Assembly (NCBI GenBank): GCA_900317545.1
Contig: ONHE01000020.1
Span: forward strand, 1-45,017
Direction: 5' to 3'
Length of the DNA stretch: 45,017 nucleotides
Source: an uncultured Prevotella sp.
GTDB lineage: Bacteria; Bacteroidota; Bacteroidia; Bacteroidales; Bacteroidaceae
Of the stretch, positions 8,710 through 17,908 are shown piece after piece. Under the pieces are notes generated by a model. It saw only the letters and a list, made by a program, of their open reading frames with translations. It did no database searches and was not told the origin of the DNA. Made by a program: the position numbers and the translations under genes. Numbering within the stretch: position 1 is the stretch's first letter; each line of letters opens with the position of its first letter.

Positions 8710-9704
8710 AGACAAGAAGATTTCTGTCAATGATGCTCCTGCTGACTTTTCTCCCGACGGGAATGTCGGCTCAGCAGCACATCGAACAGGCCTTCAGGCA
8801 ATTCATCAAGCATACGAAGGTCAGCAAGTTTGAATCCAAAGGAAACGAACCGGGCCAGAAGGGCTTCAAGAGCTATCTGAACACCTACACGTTCACGCTT
8901 CCCGCCACCGCCGCAGCATCCATCGAGACGCTCAACAGTGCCTTTGCGGCCGACGAGGAAGCCTCCTACAACACCATCCGCGTGACGGACGGCGAGCGCA
9001 AAGGCGTGGTCAGTCTCACGATGGCCAACCGTTCGGCCGTCATACTCGGTGAGAATTACGCCAACCTGACATTGATGTGCTACGCCGATCCAAAGGATTC
9101 GACCATGCGGTATGCCTACGCCGTGGAGTGGGAACCAGCTAAGGACGGGCAGATCAGAGGCCGTCTCGTCAGCTCCTATTCACGCCGACCGAAAGACAGA
9201 CGTGAGACCACCGATGAGCGGATCCTGCGCTTCTCGTTTCCGACGCTCACCTCTGCCCTTGGCAGCACGGACAGACAGTCGCATGTGATCCAGCGTATTG
9301 ATAAGGCGCTGAATGAGAATGACCTCAAGCAACTGCGCAAACGGTGGAGCAGCAAGAGCGGGAAAATAATGGAGGATGTAAATAAAATGATCCGCGAAGG
9401 AAAGGCCCAGTATGTCATCAACGACACCCTGACGCTCCCGGCCGAGATGGATGCCGCCACCTGGCTGGCACAGTTCAACGCGCTGAAGAACCTTGTGCTC
9501 AAGGCGCCCGACAGCAACACCACCTCCTACTATGTCTCCACCATCTACGATCTCTGTCGAAACGCCGGGACACTCGACGCGGATGCCCGGCTCATCGTGC
9601 AGAAGGAGCTGCGCAACATGATCGATGCGGTCAAAGATCAGTTTCTGAAAGACCTGCTCGAACAGTCGGTCGGGAACATCGGGAAGACGGCAGCGCAGCC
9701 CTGA
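8706..9704 (+). CDS. Secreted protein of unknown function in the sigma factor operon
   Basis: This 332-residue product has a signal peptide (cleavage likely after MSAQ, near residue 23). The rest is a mixed alpha/beta sequence with no motif I recognise. It starts with a 4-nt overlap with the anti-sigma gene, so it belongs to the same transcript and may be the envelope sensor or output of that system. The sulfatase gene begins 47 nt after its stop. No membrane helix or lipobox is seen after the signal peptide. Confidence 0.7.
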   Translation: MKTRRFLSMMLLLTFLPTGMSAQQHIEQAFRQFIKHTKVSKFESKGNEPGQKGFKSYLNTYTFTLPATAAASIETLNSAFAADEEASYNTIRVTDGERKGVVSLTMANRSAVILGENYANLTLMCYADPKDSTMRYAYAVEWEPAKDGQIRGRLVSSYSRRPKDRRETTDERILRFSFPTLTSALGSTDRQSHVIQRIDKALNENDLKQLRKRWSSKSGKIMEDVNKMIREGKAQYVINDTLTLPAEMDAATWLAQFNALKNLVLKAPDSNTTSYYVSTIYDLCRNAGTLDADARLIVQKELRNMIDAVKDQFLKDLLEQSVGNIGKTAAQP

Positions 9705-9751
9705 GACCGCAGCAACAGACTACGTAAAGACTGAAAACAAATAAGACATCA

Positions 9752-11212
9752 ATGATCAACAAAACAACAACATGGCAACTGACCTGCTCGCTGGCGGGCC
9801 TGACCTTCGCAGGTCAGGCCCTCGGTCAGTCGGCCGAGAGCCGACAGCAGCAACGTCCCAACATCATTTTCATCCTCGCCGACGACCTCGGTATCGGCGA
9901 CATCAGCCCCTACGGACAGCGGCTGATCCGCACGCCACACCTCCAACAGCTGGCAGATGAGGGCATGACATTCACGCAATGCTACGCCGGCACCGCCGTT
10001 TCGGCTCCCTCGCGAGCCTCGCTGATGACGGGAAAGCATACGGGTCACACCTACATACGCGGCAACAAGGGCGCCGATCCTGAAGGACAGGTGCCTATGG
10101 AAGCCGGTACGTACACGCTGGCCGAGATGTTCCGGAACACCGGATACGCCACGGGCTGCTTCGGGAAGTGGGGACTCGGCTATCCGGGATCGGTCTCCGA
10201 CCCGACGAAAGTGGGCTTCGACCGCTTCTACGGATACAATTGTCAGACACTGGCCCATGACTATTACCCCGACCATCTATGGGACAACGACCGCCGGGTG
10301 GAGCTTCCGATGAACCGTGACCAGCAGGAAGGCGTCTACTCCGCCGACATGATCCACCGCAAGGCACTCGACTTCATCCGCCAGAACAGCAAAAGGCCGT
10401 TCTTCGCCTACCTCTCCTACACGCTGCCCCACGCCGAACTGCGACTGCCGGAAGACAGCACCTTCGGCTACTATGCACGTCTCATCCCCGACCGCGACGA
10501 GAAAGCCTTCGCCCCGCAGAATCCGAACGCACGCGGCGCCTACGGTCCGCAGCGCCGGCCGCTGGCTGCTTTTGCCGCGATGGTGACACGGTTGGACCGC
10601 TACGTGGGCGACGTCATGCAGCTGCTGCGCGAGCTCGGGATCGACCGGAACACCATCCTCATCTTCACCTCCGACAACGGCCCGCACCGCGAGGGCGGCG
10701 CCAACCCCGACTATTTTGACAGCTACGCGCAGTTCCGCGGCATCAAGCGCGATCTCTATGAGGGCGGCATCCGCGTGCCGATGATCATCCGCTGTCCGGG
10801 CACCATCGTGCCGGGGAGCAAGTCGGAGCATATCATGGCCTTCTGGGACATGATGCCCACGTTTGCCGAACTGGCCGGCGGACGAGTGAAAGGCCACGTG
10901 GACGGCATCTCGTTCGTTCCGTCACTGACCGGCAATGGTTGTCAGCGCGAACACGACTGGCTCTACTGGGAGTTCCATGAACAGGGAGGAAAGCAGGCCG
11001 TACGCATGGGACGGTGGAAAGGCGTCAGACTGATGGTCGACGAACCGACGAAGACTCGCTTCGAGCTTTATGACCTCGAGACCGACCAGCACGAAGATCA
11101 CAACCTCGCCGGGCAACATCCCGACATCGTGAAAAAGATGCTCCGGAGGATGAAGAAAGAACATGAGAAATCCGAACTGTTTGAATTTGGAAGCTCCGCG
11201 CCCACGCGGTGA
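9752..11212 (+). CDS. Secreted sulfatase, S1 family, serine type
   Basis: This 486-residue enzyme hydrolyses a sulfate ester on a glycan or aryl compound. After a signal peptide (about 1-25) it shows RPNIIFILADDLG, with the metal-binding Asp pair. The maturation motif is S84-A-P-S-R-A-S-L-M-T-G, in which Ser84 must be converted to formylglycine by a radical-SAM maturase (anSME). No maturase gene is in the window. Further family motifs are GKWGLG, the HAEL segment and TSDNGPHREGG. The subfamily, and so the sugar position, cannot be fixed by eye. It sits on the same strand as GH89 and the acetyltransferase, which suggests sulfated host glycans such as heparan sulfate or mucin. Confidence 0.92.
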   Translation: MINKTTTWQLTCSLAGLTFAGQALGQSAESRQQQRPNIIFILADDLGIGDISPYGQRLIRTPHLQQLADEGMTFTQCYAGTAVSAPSRASLMTGKHTGHTYIRGNKGADPEGQVPMEAGTYTLAEMFRNTGYATGCFGKWGLGYPGSVSDPTKVGFDRFYGYNCQTLAHDYYPDHLWDNDRRVELPMNRDQQEGVYSADMIHRKALDFIRQNSKRPFFAYLSYTLPHAELRLPEDSTFGYYARLIPDRDEKAFAPQNPNARGAYGPQRRPLAAFAAMVTRLDRYVGDVMQLLRELGIDRNTILIFTSDNGPHREGGANPDYFDSYAQFRGIKRDLYEGGIRVPMIIRCPGTIVPGSKSEHIMAFWDMMPTFAELAGGRVKGHVDGISFVPSLTGNGCQREHDWLYWEFHEQGGKQAVRMGRWKGVRLMVDEPTKTRFELYDLETDQHEDHNLAGQHPDIVKKMLRRMKKEHEKSELFEFGSSAPTR

Positions 11213-11262
11213 CCGCCACGCAGGGCTGTGAGGCTGCCCGCAAAAGACCGTAGAAGGTCTGC

Positions 11263-11303
11263 AATCCCGTGCATACGGATCTGCCGCATGCACGGGATTT
11301 TTC
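11263..11303 (+). terminator. Terminator after the sulfatase gene
   Basis: AATCCCGTGCAT (11263-11274) pairs perfectly with ATGCACGGGATT (11288-11299), followed by TTTTC. Confidence 0.8.
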
Positions 11304-11548
11304 GTGTGTCCACCTGCTGAAGCACCTCCCTAAAGTCAGGCAATAAACCTTCGTGGGGCACTTCCAATCCTCCACATGGCTCACTTCACACAGCCAAAAA
11401 CGTCCGCCCGCTATCTGCACGAGCAACGTAGGGGCGATCTGCGTATCCATCCGCACGGACGCATAGGCTCCTGCGGGGTGGTGCAAGCCTCCTTTCCTGC
11501 CTCGGCCCGAAACAAGCGACGTTACTATCTGATAATCAATGCGTTGGC

Positions 11549-11658
11549 GGAGCTATCATTTGGACCGTCGAAAGCATAGCTCTTGGCCGCCCAAAGCATA
11601 GCTCTTGACCGCCGAAAGGATAGCTCCGGGCGGCGCACTTGACAGGTCCGCACAGAAG
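11549..11658 (+). repeat. 22-bp-period repeat array A
   Basis: Five consecutive 22-bp units start at 11549, 11571, 11593, 11615 and 11637. The first is forward (GGAGCTATCATTT core), the next two are reverse (AAAGCATAGCTCT), the fourth has AAAGGATAGCTCC and the fifth is decayed. The remaining 9 bp of each unit vary and are GC-rich. See the related arrays B-E. Confidence 0.85.
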
Positions 11659-11858
11659 GGGGGTGTGAAACGGGGAGTGAGGAGGAGAAATCCAGGCTCT
11701 CCATGAATGGCCGGTCGCCCTTGCAGAGGAAGTCTACGGGCTGTCGGAATGAGGGATGAGGAAGGACCGGAGAGGCGAAACACCATATCTATATCAAGAA
11801 GGAGACCGTCGGGAAGACTAAAAAAGGTGAAAACGGAGCATAATTACAAATAAATGAT

Positions 11859-11866
11859 TATATTTG
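11859..11866 (+). promoter_or_regulatory. -7 element for lysS
   Basis: TATATTTG, 37 nt upstream of the lysS start codon. No TTG is seen at the usual distance. Confidence 0.5.
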
Positions 11867-11903
11867 CAGACCATTAGAATATATATTCGAGTATAAGCAC
11901 ACT

Positions 11904-13634
11904 ATGAACATTTTAGAGTTAAGTGAACAAGAGATAATCCGGCGTCAGAGTCTGGAAGAACTGCGCAAGATGGGCATTAACCCCTATCCCGCCGCTGAGT
12001 TTCCCGTAGACTGGTATTCCACCGACATCATAGAATGGTTTAAGAAAAGCGGTGAAGCACGTGACGTGACAATAGCAGGCCGCATCATGAGCAAGCGCAT
12101 TATGGGTAAGGCCAGTTTCATGGAGCTGCAAGACAGCAAAGGCAGAATACAGGTTTACATAACTCGCGACGATCTATGCCCTGGTGAAGACAAGGACCTC
12201 TATAATAAGGTATTTAAGAAATTGCTTGACATCGGCGACATCGTGGGCGTGACGGGCTATGTTTTCGAAACCCAGACGGGTGAGATTACCGTCCATGCGA
12301 AGAGCCTCACGATCCTGGCCAAGAGTCTGAAGCCGCTGCCCATCGTGAAATACAAGGACGGCGTGGCCTATGACAAGTTTGACGATCCCGAGATGCGTGC
12401 CCGCCAGCGATATGTCGACCTGATCGTCAACGGCGGAGTGAAGGATACCTTCATCAAGCGTGCCACTATATTGCGTACCATGCGTAAAGTATTCGATGAA
12501 GCAGGGTTCACGGAGGTCGAGACCCCGATTCTGCAGAGCATCGCAGGCGGTGCCAGCGCCCGTCCTTTCATCACCCACTTCAACGCCTTGAATATTGACA
12601 TGTACATGCGCATCGCAACCGAGCTCTACTTGAAGCGCCTGATCGTGGGCGGTTTCGAAGGTGTGTACGAGATTGGGAAGAACTTCCGCAACGAGGGAAT
12701 GGACAGATTTCACAACCCGGAGTTCACCTGCATGGAACTCTATGTGCCATATAAGGACTACAACTGGATGATGTCGTTCACCGAGCGACTGCTTGAGACT
12801 ATCTGCATTGCCGTCAACGGCACCGACGAAGTGATGGTCGGTGACAAGAAGGTGAGCTTCAAGGCCCCCTTCAAGCGCATCCCCATCCTCGATGCCATTA
12901 AGGAGAAGACCGGCTACGACCTTGACGGGAGGAGCGAGGAGGAGATCCGCCGCATCGCCGTAGAAGAGCTCAAGATGGACAGCATCGATGAAAGCTTCGG
13001 CAAAGGAAAACTCATCGACGAGATCTTCGGCGAGTTCTGCGAAGGCTCCTTCATACAGCCGACGTTCGTGATCGACTATCCCGTGGAGATGAGTCCGTTG
13101 ACCAAGATGCACCGAACGAAGCCCGGACTGACCGAACGTTTCGAATTGATGGTCAACGGAAAGGAACTGGCCAACGCCTATTCGGAACTCAACGACCCCA
13201 TAGACCAGGAACAGCGATTCGTCGATCAGATGAAACTCGCTGACAAGGGCGATGACGAGGCAATGATCATCGACCAGGATTTCCTGCGCGCATTGCAGTA
13301 TGGCATGCCCCCCACGTCAGGTATCGGCATCGGAATAGACCGGCTCGTCATGCTCATGACTGGTAAGGAGAACATCCAGGAGATCATGCTCTTCCCACAA
13401 CTGAAGCCGGAAGCAAGGATGCCACAGAGCACTTTGAAAGAGTGGGAGGCTATCGGCGTGCCGGAAGACGAAGTCTACGTGCTGCGCAAGGCCGGATTCA
13501 ACCTGCTCTCCGACATCAAGGACCAGAACCCGCAGGGGCTCCAGCAGAAGCTCGGAGAGATCCACAAGAAATATAACCTGCCCTTCGAGAAACCCTCCGT
13601 CGAGACCTTGCAGGGCTGGATCAACAAAGTATAA
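11904..13634 (+). CDS. lysS: Lysine--tRNA ligase, class II
   Basis: This enzyme charges tRNA-Lys with lysine. The 576-residue protein has the N-terminal OB-fold anticodon-binding domain (about 55-150, VTIAGRIMSKRIMGKASFMEL) and the class II catalytic core. Motif 2 is FRNEGMDRFHNPEFTCMELY and motif 3 is GIGIGIDRLVML. A C-terminal extension of about 70 residues after motif 3 (from QSTLKEWEAIGVP) is, from memory, usual for the Bacteroidetes form and explains the length above the typical 500. It has its own promoter after a long gap; gpsA follows 119 nt later on the same strand. Confidence 0.97.
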   Translation: MNILELSEQEIIRRQSLEELRKMGINPYPAAEFPVDWYSTDIIEWFKKSGEARDVTIAGRIMSKRIMGKASFMELQDSKGRIQVYITRDDLCPGEDKDLYNKVFKKLLDIGDIVGVTGYVFETQTGEITVHAKSLTILAKSLKPLPIVKYKDGVAYDKFDDPEMRARQRYVDLIVNGGVKDTFIKRATILRTMRKVFDEAGFTEVETPILQSIAGGASARPFITHFNALNIDMYMRIATELYLKRLIVGGFEGVYEIGKNFRNEGMDRFHNPEFTCMELYVPYKDYNWMMSFTERLLETICIAVNGTDEVMVGDKKVSFKAPFKRIPILDAIKEKTGYDLDGRSEEEIRRIAVEELKMDSIDESFGKGKLIDEIFGEFCEGSFIQPTFVIDYPVEMSPLTKMHRTKPGLTERFELMVNGKELANAYSELNDPIDQEQRFVDQMKLADKGDDEAMIIDQDFLRALQYGMPPTSGIGIGIDRLVMLMTGKENIQEIMLFPQLKPEARMPQSTLKEWEAIGVPEDEVYVLRKAGFNLLSDIKDQNPQGLQQKLGEIHKKYNLPFEKPSVETLQGWINKV

Positions 13635-13753
13635 CCTCACGCCACCGCCCCTCCCCTGTCGGGGAAGGGATCAGGCGTCGTGCACCAACCGTCAGTCAAG
13701 ACAATCGGCATCCCGATTCTGCCCCACGGGGGACAGACATAAGGAGCAACGAC

Positions 13754-14749
13754 ATGTTTAAGGTAGGTAAAATAGCAATCATAGGAGGCGGGAGCTGGGC
13801 TACCGCCATCGCCAAGATCGTGGTGAGTCACACGCACCATATCGGGTGGTATATGCGCCGCGATGACCGTATCGAGGATTTCCTGCGATTAGGTCACAAC
13901 CCTGCATACCTTACCAGTGTGCATTTCAAGACGGATGAAATCTTCTTCTCATCCGACATCAACAAGATCGTCGAAGCTTATGACACGCTGCTCTTCGTGA
14001 CCCCTTCGCCCTACCTGAAGAACCATCTGAAGAAGCTCAAGACCCGCATCCGCGACAAGTTCATCATCACGGCGATCAAAGGAATCGTGCCTGACGAGAA
14101 TCTCTCGTGCTCGGAATACTTCCACCAGGTCTATGATGTCCCCAATCCGAACCTTGCCTGCATCGGCGGCCCTTCACATGCCGAGGAGGTCGCGTTGGAA
14201 CGCTTGAGCTACCTCACCGTAGGCTGCTCGGACATCGAGAAGGCGCGTGCGTTTTCGCAAGTGATCGACTCCGACTACATTAAGACAAAGACCTCAAGCG
14301 ACGTTGTGGGCATAGAGTACTCTTCCGTGCTGAAGAATGTCTATGCCATCGCAGCCGGCATCTGCTCCGGTCTGAAATATGGCGACAACTTCCAGGCCGT
14401 ACTCATGTCCAACGCCGTGCAGGAGATGTCGCGCTTCCTGGCGGCTATCCATCCCATAGAGCGCAACGTTTACGACAGCGTTTACCTCGGCGACCTGCTC
14501 GTGACGGGCTATTCGAACTTCTCACGCAACCGCACATTCGGCACCATGATCGGCAAGGGCTACTCCGTCAAGAGTGCCCAGATCGAGATGGAGATGATCG
14601 CCGAGGGCTATTATGGCACCAAGTGCATGAAGGAAATCAACCGTCACATGCACGTGAACATGCCCATCCTCGATGCCGTCTACAACATCCTCTACGAACG
14701 GATCAATCCCCAGATAGAAATAAAGTTATTAACAGATTCATTCAGATAA
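13754..14749 (+). CDS. gpsA: Glycerol-3-phosphate dehydrogenase (NAD(P)+)
   Basis: The enzyme reduces dihydroxyacetone phosphate to sn-glycerol 3-phosphate for phospholipid synthesis. The 331-residue protein opens with the Rossmann motif IAIIGGGSWATAIAKI and keeps KGIVPDENL, GGPSHAEEVA and the catalytic lysine in SSVLKNVYAIAAG. The stop is followed 6 nt later by pgi, so the two are cotranscribed, and the HAD gene is coupled after that. Length is normal for the family. Confidence 0.95.
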   Translation: MFKVGKIAIIGGGSWATAIAKIVVSHTHHIGWYMRRDDRIEDFLRLGHNPAYLTSVHFKTDEIFFSSDINKIVEAYDTLLFVTPSPYLKNHLKKLKTRIRDKFIITAIKGIVPDENLSCSEYFHQVYDVPNPNLACIGGPSHAEEVALERLSYLTVGCSDIEKARAFSQVIDSDYIKTKTSSDVVGIEYSSVLKNVYAIAAGICSGLKYGDNFQAVLMSNAVQEMSRFLAAIHPIERNVYDSVYLGDLLVTGYSNFSRNRTFGTMIGKGYSVKSAQIEMEMIAEGYYGTKCMKEINRHMHVNMPILDAVYNILYERINPQIEIKLLTDSFR

Positions 14750-14755
14750 CAAAGC

Positions 14756-16111
14756 ATGAAACAGATTTCAGTTGACATCACAAAGGCAGCACAGTTCTTG
14801 GAAGCTGGCACCGTGGAGGCCTACGAGCCTAAAGTTAAAGCTGCGCAGGAAGCGCTCGAACAGGGAACATGTCCCGGAAACGACTTCTTGGGATGGCTCC
14901 ATCTGCCTTCGGGCATCACGGACGATTTCCTCGGCGAAGTGGAAGCAACCGCCAAGACCCTGCGCGAGAAGTGTGAGGTCATCGTAGTGGCCGGTATCGG
15001 CGGCAGCTATTTAGGAGCCCGTGCCGTCATCGAGGCCCTTGGAAACAGCTTTGCCTGGCTCGTTCGAGATGCCGGAAACCCCACCATCGTCTTCGCAGGC
15101 AACAATATCGGAGAAGATTATCTGGCAGAACTGACCGACTATCTGCGTGACAAGCGCTTCGGAGTGATCAATATCTCCAAGTCGGGAACCACCACTGAGA
15201 CCGCCCTGACATTCCGCTTGCTGAAGAAGCAGTGTGAAGCGCAGCGCGGAAAGGCTGAAGCCAAAGAAGTCATCGTGGCCATCACCGACGCGCACAAGGG
15301 TGCTGCACGCGCGGCAGCCGATCAGGAGGGCTACAAGACATTCGACATCCCGGACAACGTAGGCGGCCGGTTCTCGGTGCTGACACCCGTAGGACTGCTG
15401 CCCATAGCCTGTGCAGGCTTCGACATCCGGCAGTTTGTGAAGGGCGCGGCCGATATGGAAAAGGCATCCGGAACAGACGTTCCATTCGCCGAGAATATCT
15501 GTGCGCAGTATGCAGCCGTACGCCAGGCATTGTACACTGTGGCAGGGAAGAAAATCGAGATCATAGCCAACTTTGATCCGAAGCTGCACTTCATCGCCGA
15601 ATGGTGGAAACAATTGTACGGCGAGAGCGAAGGGAAGGACCACAAGGGGATATTCCCGGCTGCATGTGACTTTACCACTGACCTGCACTCCATGGGCCAA
15701 TGGATCCAGGACGGCGAGCGTTCGATCTTTGAGACGGTGATCTCCGTGGAAGAGCCAAACCGTCAGTTGAACTTCCCCCACGATGATGAGAACCTCGACG
15801 GGCTGAACTTTTTGGCCGGCAAACGTGTGGACGAGGTGAACAAGATGGCAGAACTGGGCACGCAACTGGCACACGTCGACGGCGGCGTACCTAACATCCG
15901 GATCGTCCTCCCGGCCTTGAACGCCTACTATATCGGCCAAATGATCTACTTCTTCGAGCGTGCCTGCGGCATCAGCGGACTGCTTGAGGAGGTCAATCCG
16001 TTCAATCAGCCGGGCGTGGAAGCCTATAAGAAGAATATGTTTGCATTGCTCAACAAGCCCGGATATGAAGCTGAAAGCAAGGCGATCAGGGCAAGAATAG
16101 GCTGCGAATGA
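14756..16111 (+). CDS. pgi: Glucose-6-phosphate isomerase
   Basis: It interconverts glucose 6-phosphate and fructose 6-phosphate. At 451 residues it is the short bacterial form. Recognisable parts are [19 protein letters not shown] (sugar-phosphate loop), [33 protein letters not shown] and the C-terminal [19 protein letters not shown]. It lies 6 nt after gpsA, and its stop codon overlaps the ATG of the HAD phosphatase gene, indicating one transcription unit. Confidence 0.96.
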   Translation: MKQISVDITKAAQFLEAGTVEAYEPKVKAAQEALEQGTCPGNDFLGWLHLPSGITDDFLGEVEATAKTLREKCEVIVVAGIGGSYLGARAVIEALGNSFAWLVRDAGNPTIVFAGNNIGEDYLAELTDYLRDKRFGVINISKSGTTTETALTFRLLKKQCEAQRGKAEAKEVIVAITDAHKGAARAAADQEGYKTFDIPDNVGGRFSVLTPVGLLPIACAGFDIRQFVKGAADMEKASGTDVPFAENICAQYAAVRQALYTVAGKKIEIIANFDPKLHFIAEWWKQLYGESEGKDHKGIFPAACDFTTDLHSMGQWIQDGERSIFETVISVEEPNRQLNFPHDDENLDGLNFLAGKRVDEVNKMAELGTQLAHVDGGVPNIRIVLPALNAYYIGQMIYFFERACGISGLLEEVNPFNQPGVEAYKKNMFALLNKPGYEAESKAIRARIGCE

Positions 16112-16833
16112 TGTTTCAGAAGGAAATAAAACGATATCTTGACCGGCACGGCTTTGGCACATTCAGCCCCAAAGCCGTGCTTTTTGACATGGACGGCGTG
16201 CTCTATGACTCCATGCCCAACCACGTCCAGGCCTGGCGAAAGTCCATGGCGACGTTCGGGATTGACATGACTGCCGCTGACGCATACGCCACCGAGGGGA
16301 TGAAAGGCGTTGACACGATCCGCATGTTCGCCCGTGAGCAACAGGGAAAGCTGCTCTCCGAGGCCGAGGCACAGAAGATGTACGACCTGAAGTCGCAGCT
16401 TTTCCATGAGATGCCCACGGCTCCTGTCTTCGACGGAGTGACCGATCTGATGGGTAAGATCAGGGCAGCGGGCCTGACGGTCGGCATCGTCACGGGTTCC
16501 GGACAGAAGCCCTTGATCCGCCGACTGCTTGATGACTTCGGAGCATACGTCGACGAAGCGCATCTCGTGACGGCCTACAACGTGAGCCGGGGCAAGCCTG
16601 CGCCGGATCCATATCTGAAAGGTCTCGAACTGGCAGGCGGGCTCCACCCCTGGGAAGGCATTGTCGTGGAGAACGCTCCATTGGGCGTTCGGGCCGGCGT
16701 AGCGGCCAACATCTTCACCGTGGCGATCAATAGTGGCCCACTGCCCGACTCGTCACTGCTCGACGAAGGCGCAGACTTGATCTTCCACTCCATCCGTGCA
16801 TTCTGCGATGTGTGGGAAGACATGCTTCAATAA
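16108..16833 (+). CDS. HAD-superfamily hydrolase, beta-phosphoglucomutase-like
   Basis: This 241-residue cytosolic enzyme has the HAD nucleophile motif [10 protein letters not shown] (first Asp nucleophile, second acid/base), the motif II threonine in IVTGSG, the motif III lysine in [12 protein letters not shown] and motif [18 protein letters not shown]. The helical cap lies between residues of about 40 and 100. It may be a sugar-phosphate phosphatase or a phosphoglucomutase; the overlap with pgi favours a sugar phosphate. The ATG at 16108 overlaps the pgi stop; a second ATG follows at 16111. A terminator stands about 30 nt after the stop. Confidence 0.88.
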   Translation: MMFQKEIKRYLDRHGFGTFSPKAVLFDMDGVLYDSMPNHVQAWRKSMATFGIDMTAADAYATEGMKGVDTIRMFAREQQGKLLSEAEAQKMYDLKSQLFHEMPTAPVFDGVTDLMGKIRAAGLTVGIVTGSGQKPLIRRLLDDFGAYVDEAHLVTAYNVSRGKPAPDPYLKGLELAGGLHPWEGIVVENAPLGVRAGVAANIFTVAINSGPLPDSSLLDEGADLIFHSIRAFCDVWEDMLQ

Positions 16834-16863
16834 TAATTAAGATTGATAAGGGATTTATAAGTT

Positions 16864-16911
16864 AAAAGATAACAACAGACTATCGCTCTGTGTGTTATCT
16901 TTTATATTTTT
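16864..16911 (+). terminator. Terminator after the gpsA-pgi-HAD operon
   Basis: AAAAGATAAC (16864-16873) pairs with GTTATCTTTT (16894-16903), with an inner ACAGA/TCTGT helix, followed by a T-rich tail. The tail overlaps the -7 element TATTTTTG (16905-16912) of the next gene, so terminator and promoter are fused. Confidence 0.75.
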
Positions 16912-16912
16912 G
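16905..16912 (+). promoter_or_regulatory. -7 element for the small secreted protein gene
   Basis: TATTTTTG lies 22 nt before the ATG at 16935 and overlaps the tail of the preceding terminator. Confidence 0.45.
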
Positions 16913-16934
16913 TGCCCAAAACCAATCACCCGTC

Positions 16935-17507
16935 ATGAATCAATCAGCATTTTTCATGATCTGCATCCTGCTGCTGTGCCGCTCGGTACAGGCCCAGGAC
17001 TGCGTGGTAAGCGATCTCTTTACCCGCATACCGATACGTGACGTGAAGGTGACCGTCGACAGTGTCTTCATCGGAAACACCACCTGGCGCGGCACCTGCA
17101 GCCTTCCGCCCTTCTTCCATCGTGCCTCTTTCGAAAAGAAAGGCTACATGCGCGAGACGCTCACACAGGAAGAGGTGCGGCGCGACACGATCTTCCTCAT
17201 CCCCGAAGCGCATCAGATCGAGGAAGTGACAATATGGGGGCGCCGGATGATCAATGCAGACAGCCTCCGCAAAAGCATCCCCTGGAAGGACCATCTGCAT
17301 GTCGCGCCCCACTCTCCGCTTGAATTCGACTTCGCCAAAATGATCGACCGGCGCTACCGGAGAGACATGAAGCAGCTCAGGAAAATGCGCCAGTTGTTCA
17401 ACGAATGGGACGAACAGGAAAAGCAACGAGATCCCATCCTGCGCGCATATGAGCAGACGCAGGCTGAGATGGGAGTGCAGAAAAAGAAGCCGACGACGGC
17501 TAAATGA
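16935..17507 (+). CDS. Secreted protein with a carboxypeptidase-regulatory-like beta domain
   Basis: This is a 190-residue secreted protein. The signal peptide [20 protein letters not shown] is followed by about 80 residues resembling the CarboxypepD_reg-like beta-sandwich found at the start of many Bacteroidetes outer-membrane proteins ([20 protein letters not shown], then [18 protein letters not shown]). The C-terminal third is helical and highly charged. The function is unknown. I use the ATG at 16935 because it opens the signal peptide and follows a -7 element. Its 3' end overlaps the convergent YbjQ gene by 8 bp. Confidence 0.75.
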   Translation: MNQSAFFMICILLLCRSVQAQDCVVSDLFTRIPIRDVKVTVDSVFIGNTTWRGTCSLPPFFHRASFEKKGYMRETLTQEEVRRDTIFLIPEAHQIEEVTIWGRRMINADSLRKSIPWKDHLHVAPHSPLEFDFAKMIDRRYRRDMKQLRKMRQLFNEWDEQEKQRDPILRAYEQTQAEMGVQKKKPTTAK

Positions 17508-17826
17508 CGACCGCCGTGCCGCTGACGGCCACCATGAGCATGGATCCTTCAGCGCCTACCGTTTCATAATCAATGTCTATACTGAGTATGGCGTTGGCAC
17601 CGAGTTCACGTGCGCGCTCCGTCATTTCTTCCATTGAAGCGTCCTTGGCACGCTTCAATACACGCTCATAGGCTCCTGCGCGACCGCCTACGATGTCACG
17701 CACGCCTGCCAGAAAATCCTTGAAGATGTTGGCACCGACAATGCTCTCGCCCGTGACAATGCCTTTATACTCGCGGACCGGCCGTCCCTCGATGGACGGG
17801 GTGGTTGAAAGGATGAGATCATTCAT
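17500..17826 (-). CDS. YbjQ/UPF0145 family protein
   Basis: The 108-residue protein shows the family pattern: [20 protein letters not shown], then [23 protein letters not shown] and the final [12 protein letters not shown] segment. YbjQ proteins are small cytosolic oligomers of the heavy-metal-binding-domain type, without established function. The start at 17826 fits the family; the frame stays open upstream through the GGATGA repeat (17841-17907) into mnmA, but that extension looks spurious. It lies 82 nt downstream of mnmA on the same strand. Confidence 0.88.
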   Translation of the reverse strand: MNDLILSTTPSIEGRPVREYKGIVTGESIVGANIFKDFLAGVRDIVGGRAGAYERVLKRAKDASMEEMTERARELGANAILSIDIDYETVGAEGSMLMVAVSGTAVVI

Positions 17827-17840
17827 ATAATATAGGGTTT

Positions 17841-17907
17841 GGATGATGACGGGATGAAAGGATGAAAGGATGAGAAGGATGATGGGGATGAAGAGATGAG
17901 GAGGGCG
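17841..17907. repeat. Degenerate GGATGA repeat between mnmA and the YbjQ gene
   Basis: A purine-rich tract of about nine imperfect 6-9 bp units (GGATGATGA, GGATGAAA, GGATGAGAA and similar) fills almost the whole gap. It is the same family as the tracts at 18171-18256 and 44843-45017. Confidence 0.8.
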
Positions 17908-17908
17908 G

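Larger units (their letters stand above)
11213..11903 (+). other. Intergenic region with terminator, 22-bp array and lysS promoter
   Basis: No gene is supported in these 691 bases. They contain a terminator (11263-11303), a stretch with nothing recognised (11304-11548), a 22-bp-period array (11549-11658), a purine-rich stretch (about 11655-11840) and the lysS promoter. Confidence 0.7.

Noticed and set aside
10277-10897. Long open frame on the strand opposite the sulfatase gene
   Set aside because: Shadow of GC-rich codon use in a clear sulfatase gene; its protein has no family features. The same applies to the long frames opposite lysS, pgi, pepD and yaaA.
11549-11658. CRISPR array
   Set aside because: The conserved part is 13 bp and the spacers 9 bp, units occur in both orientations, and no cas genes are present.
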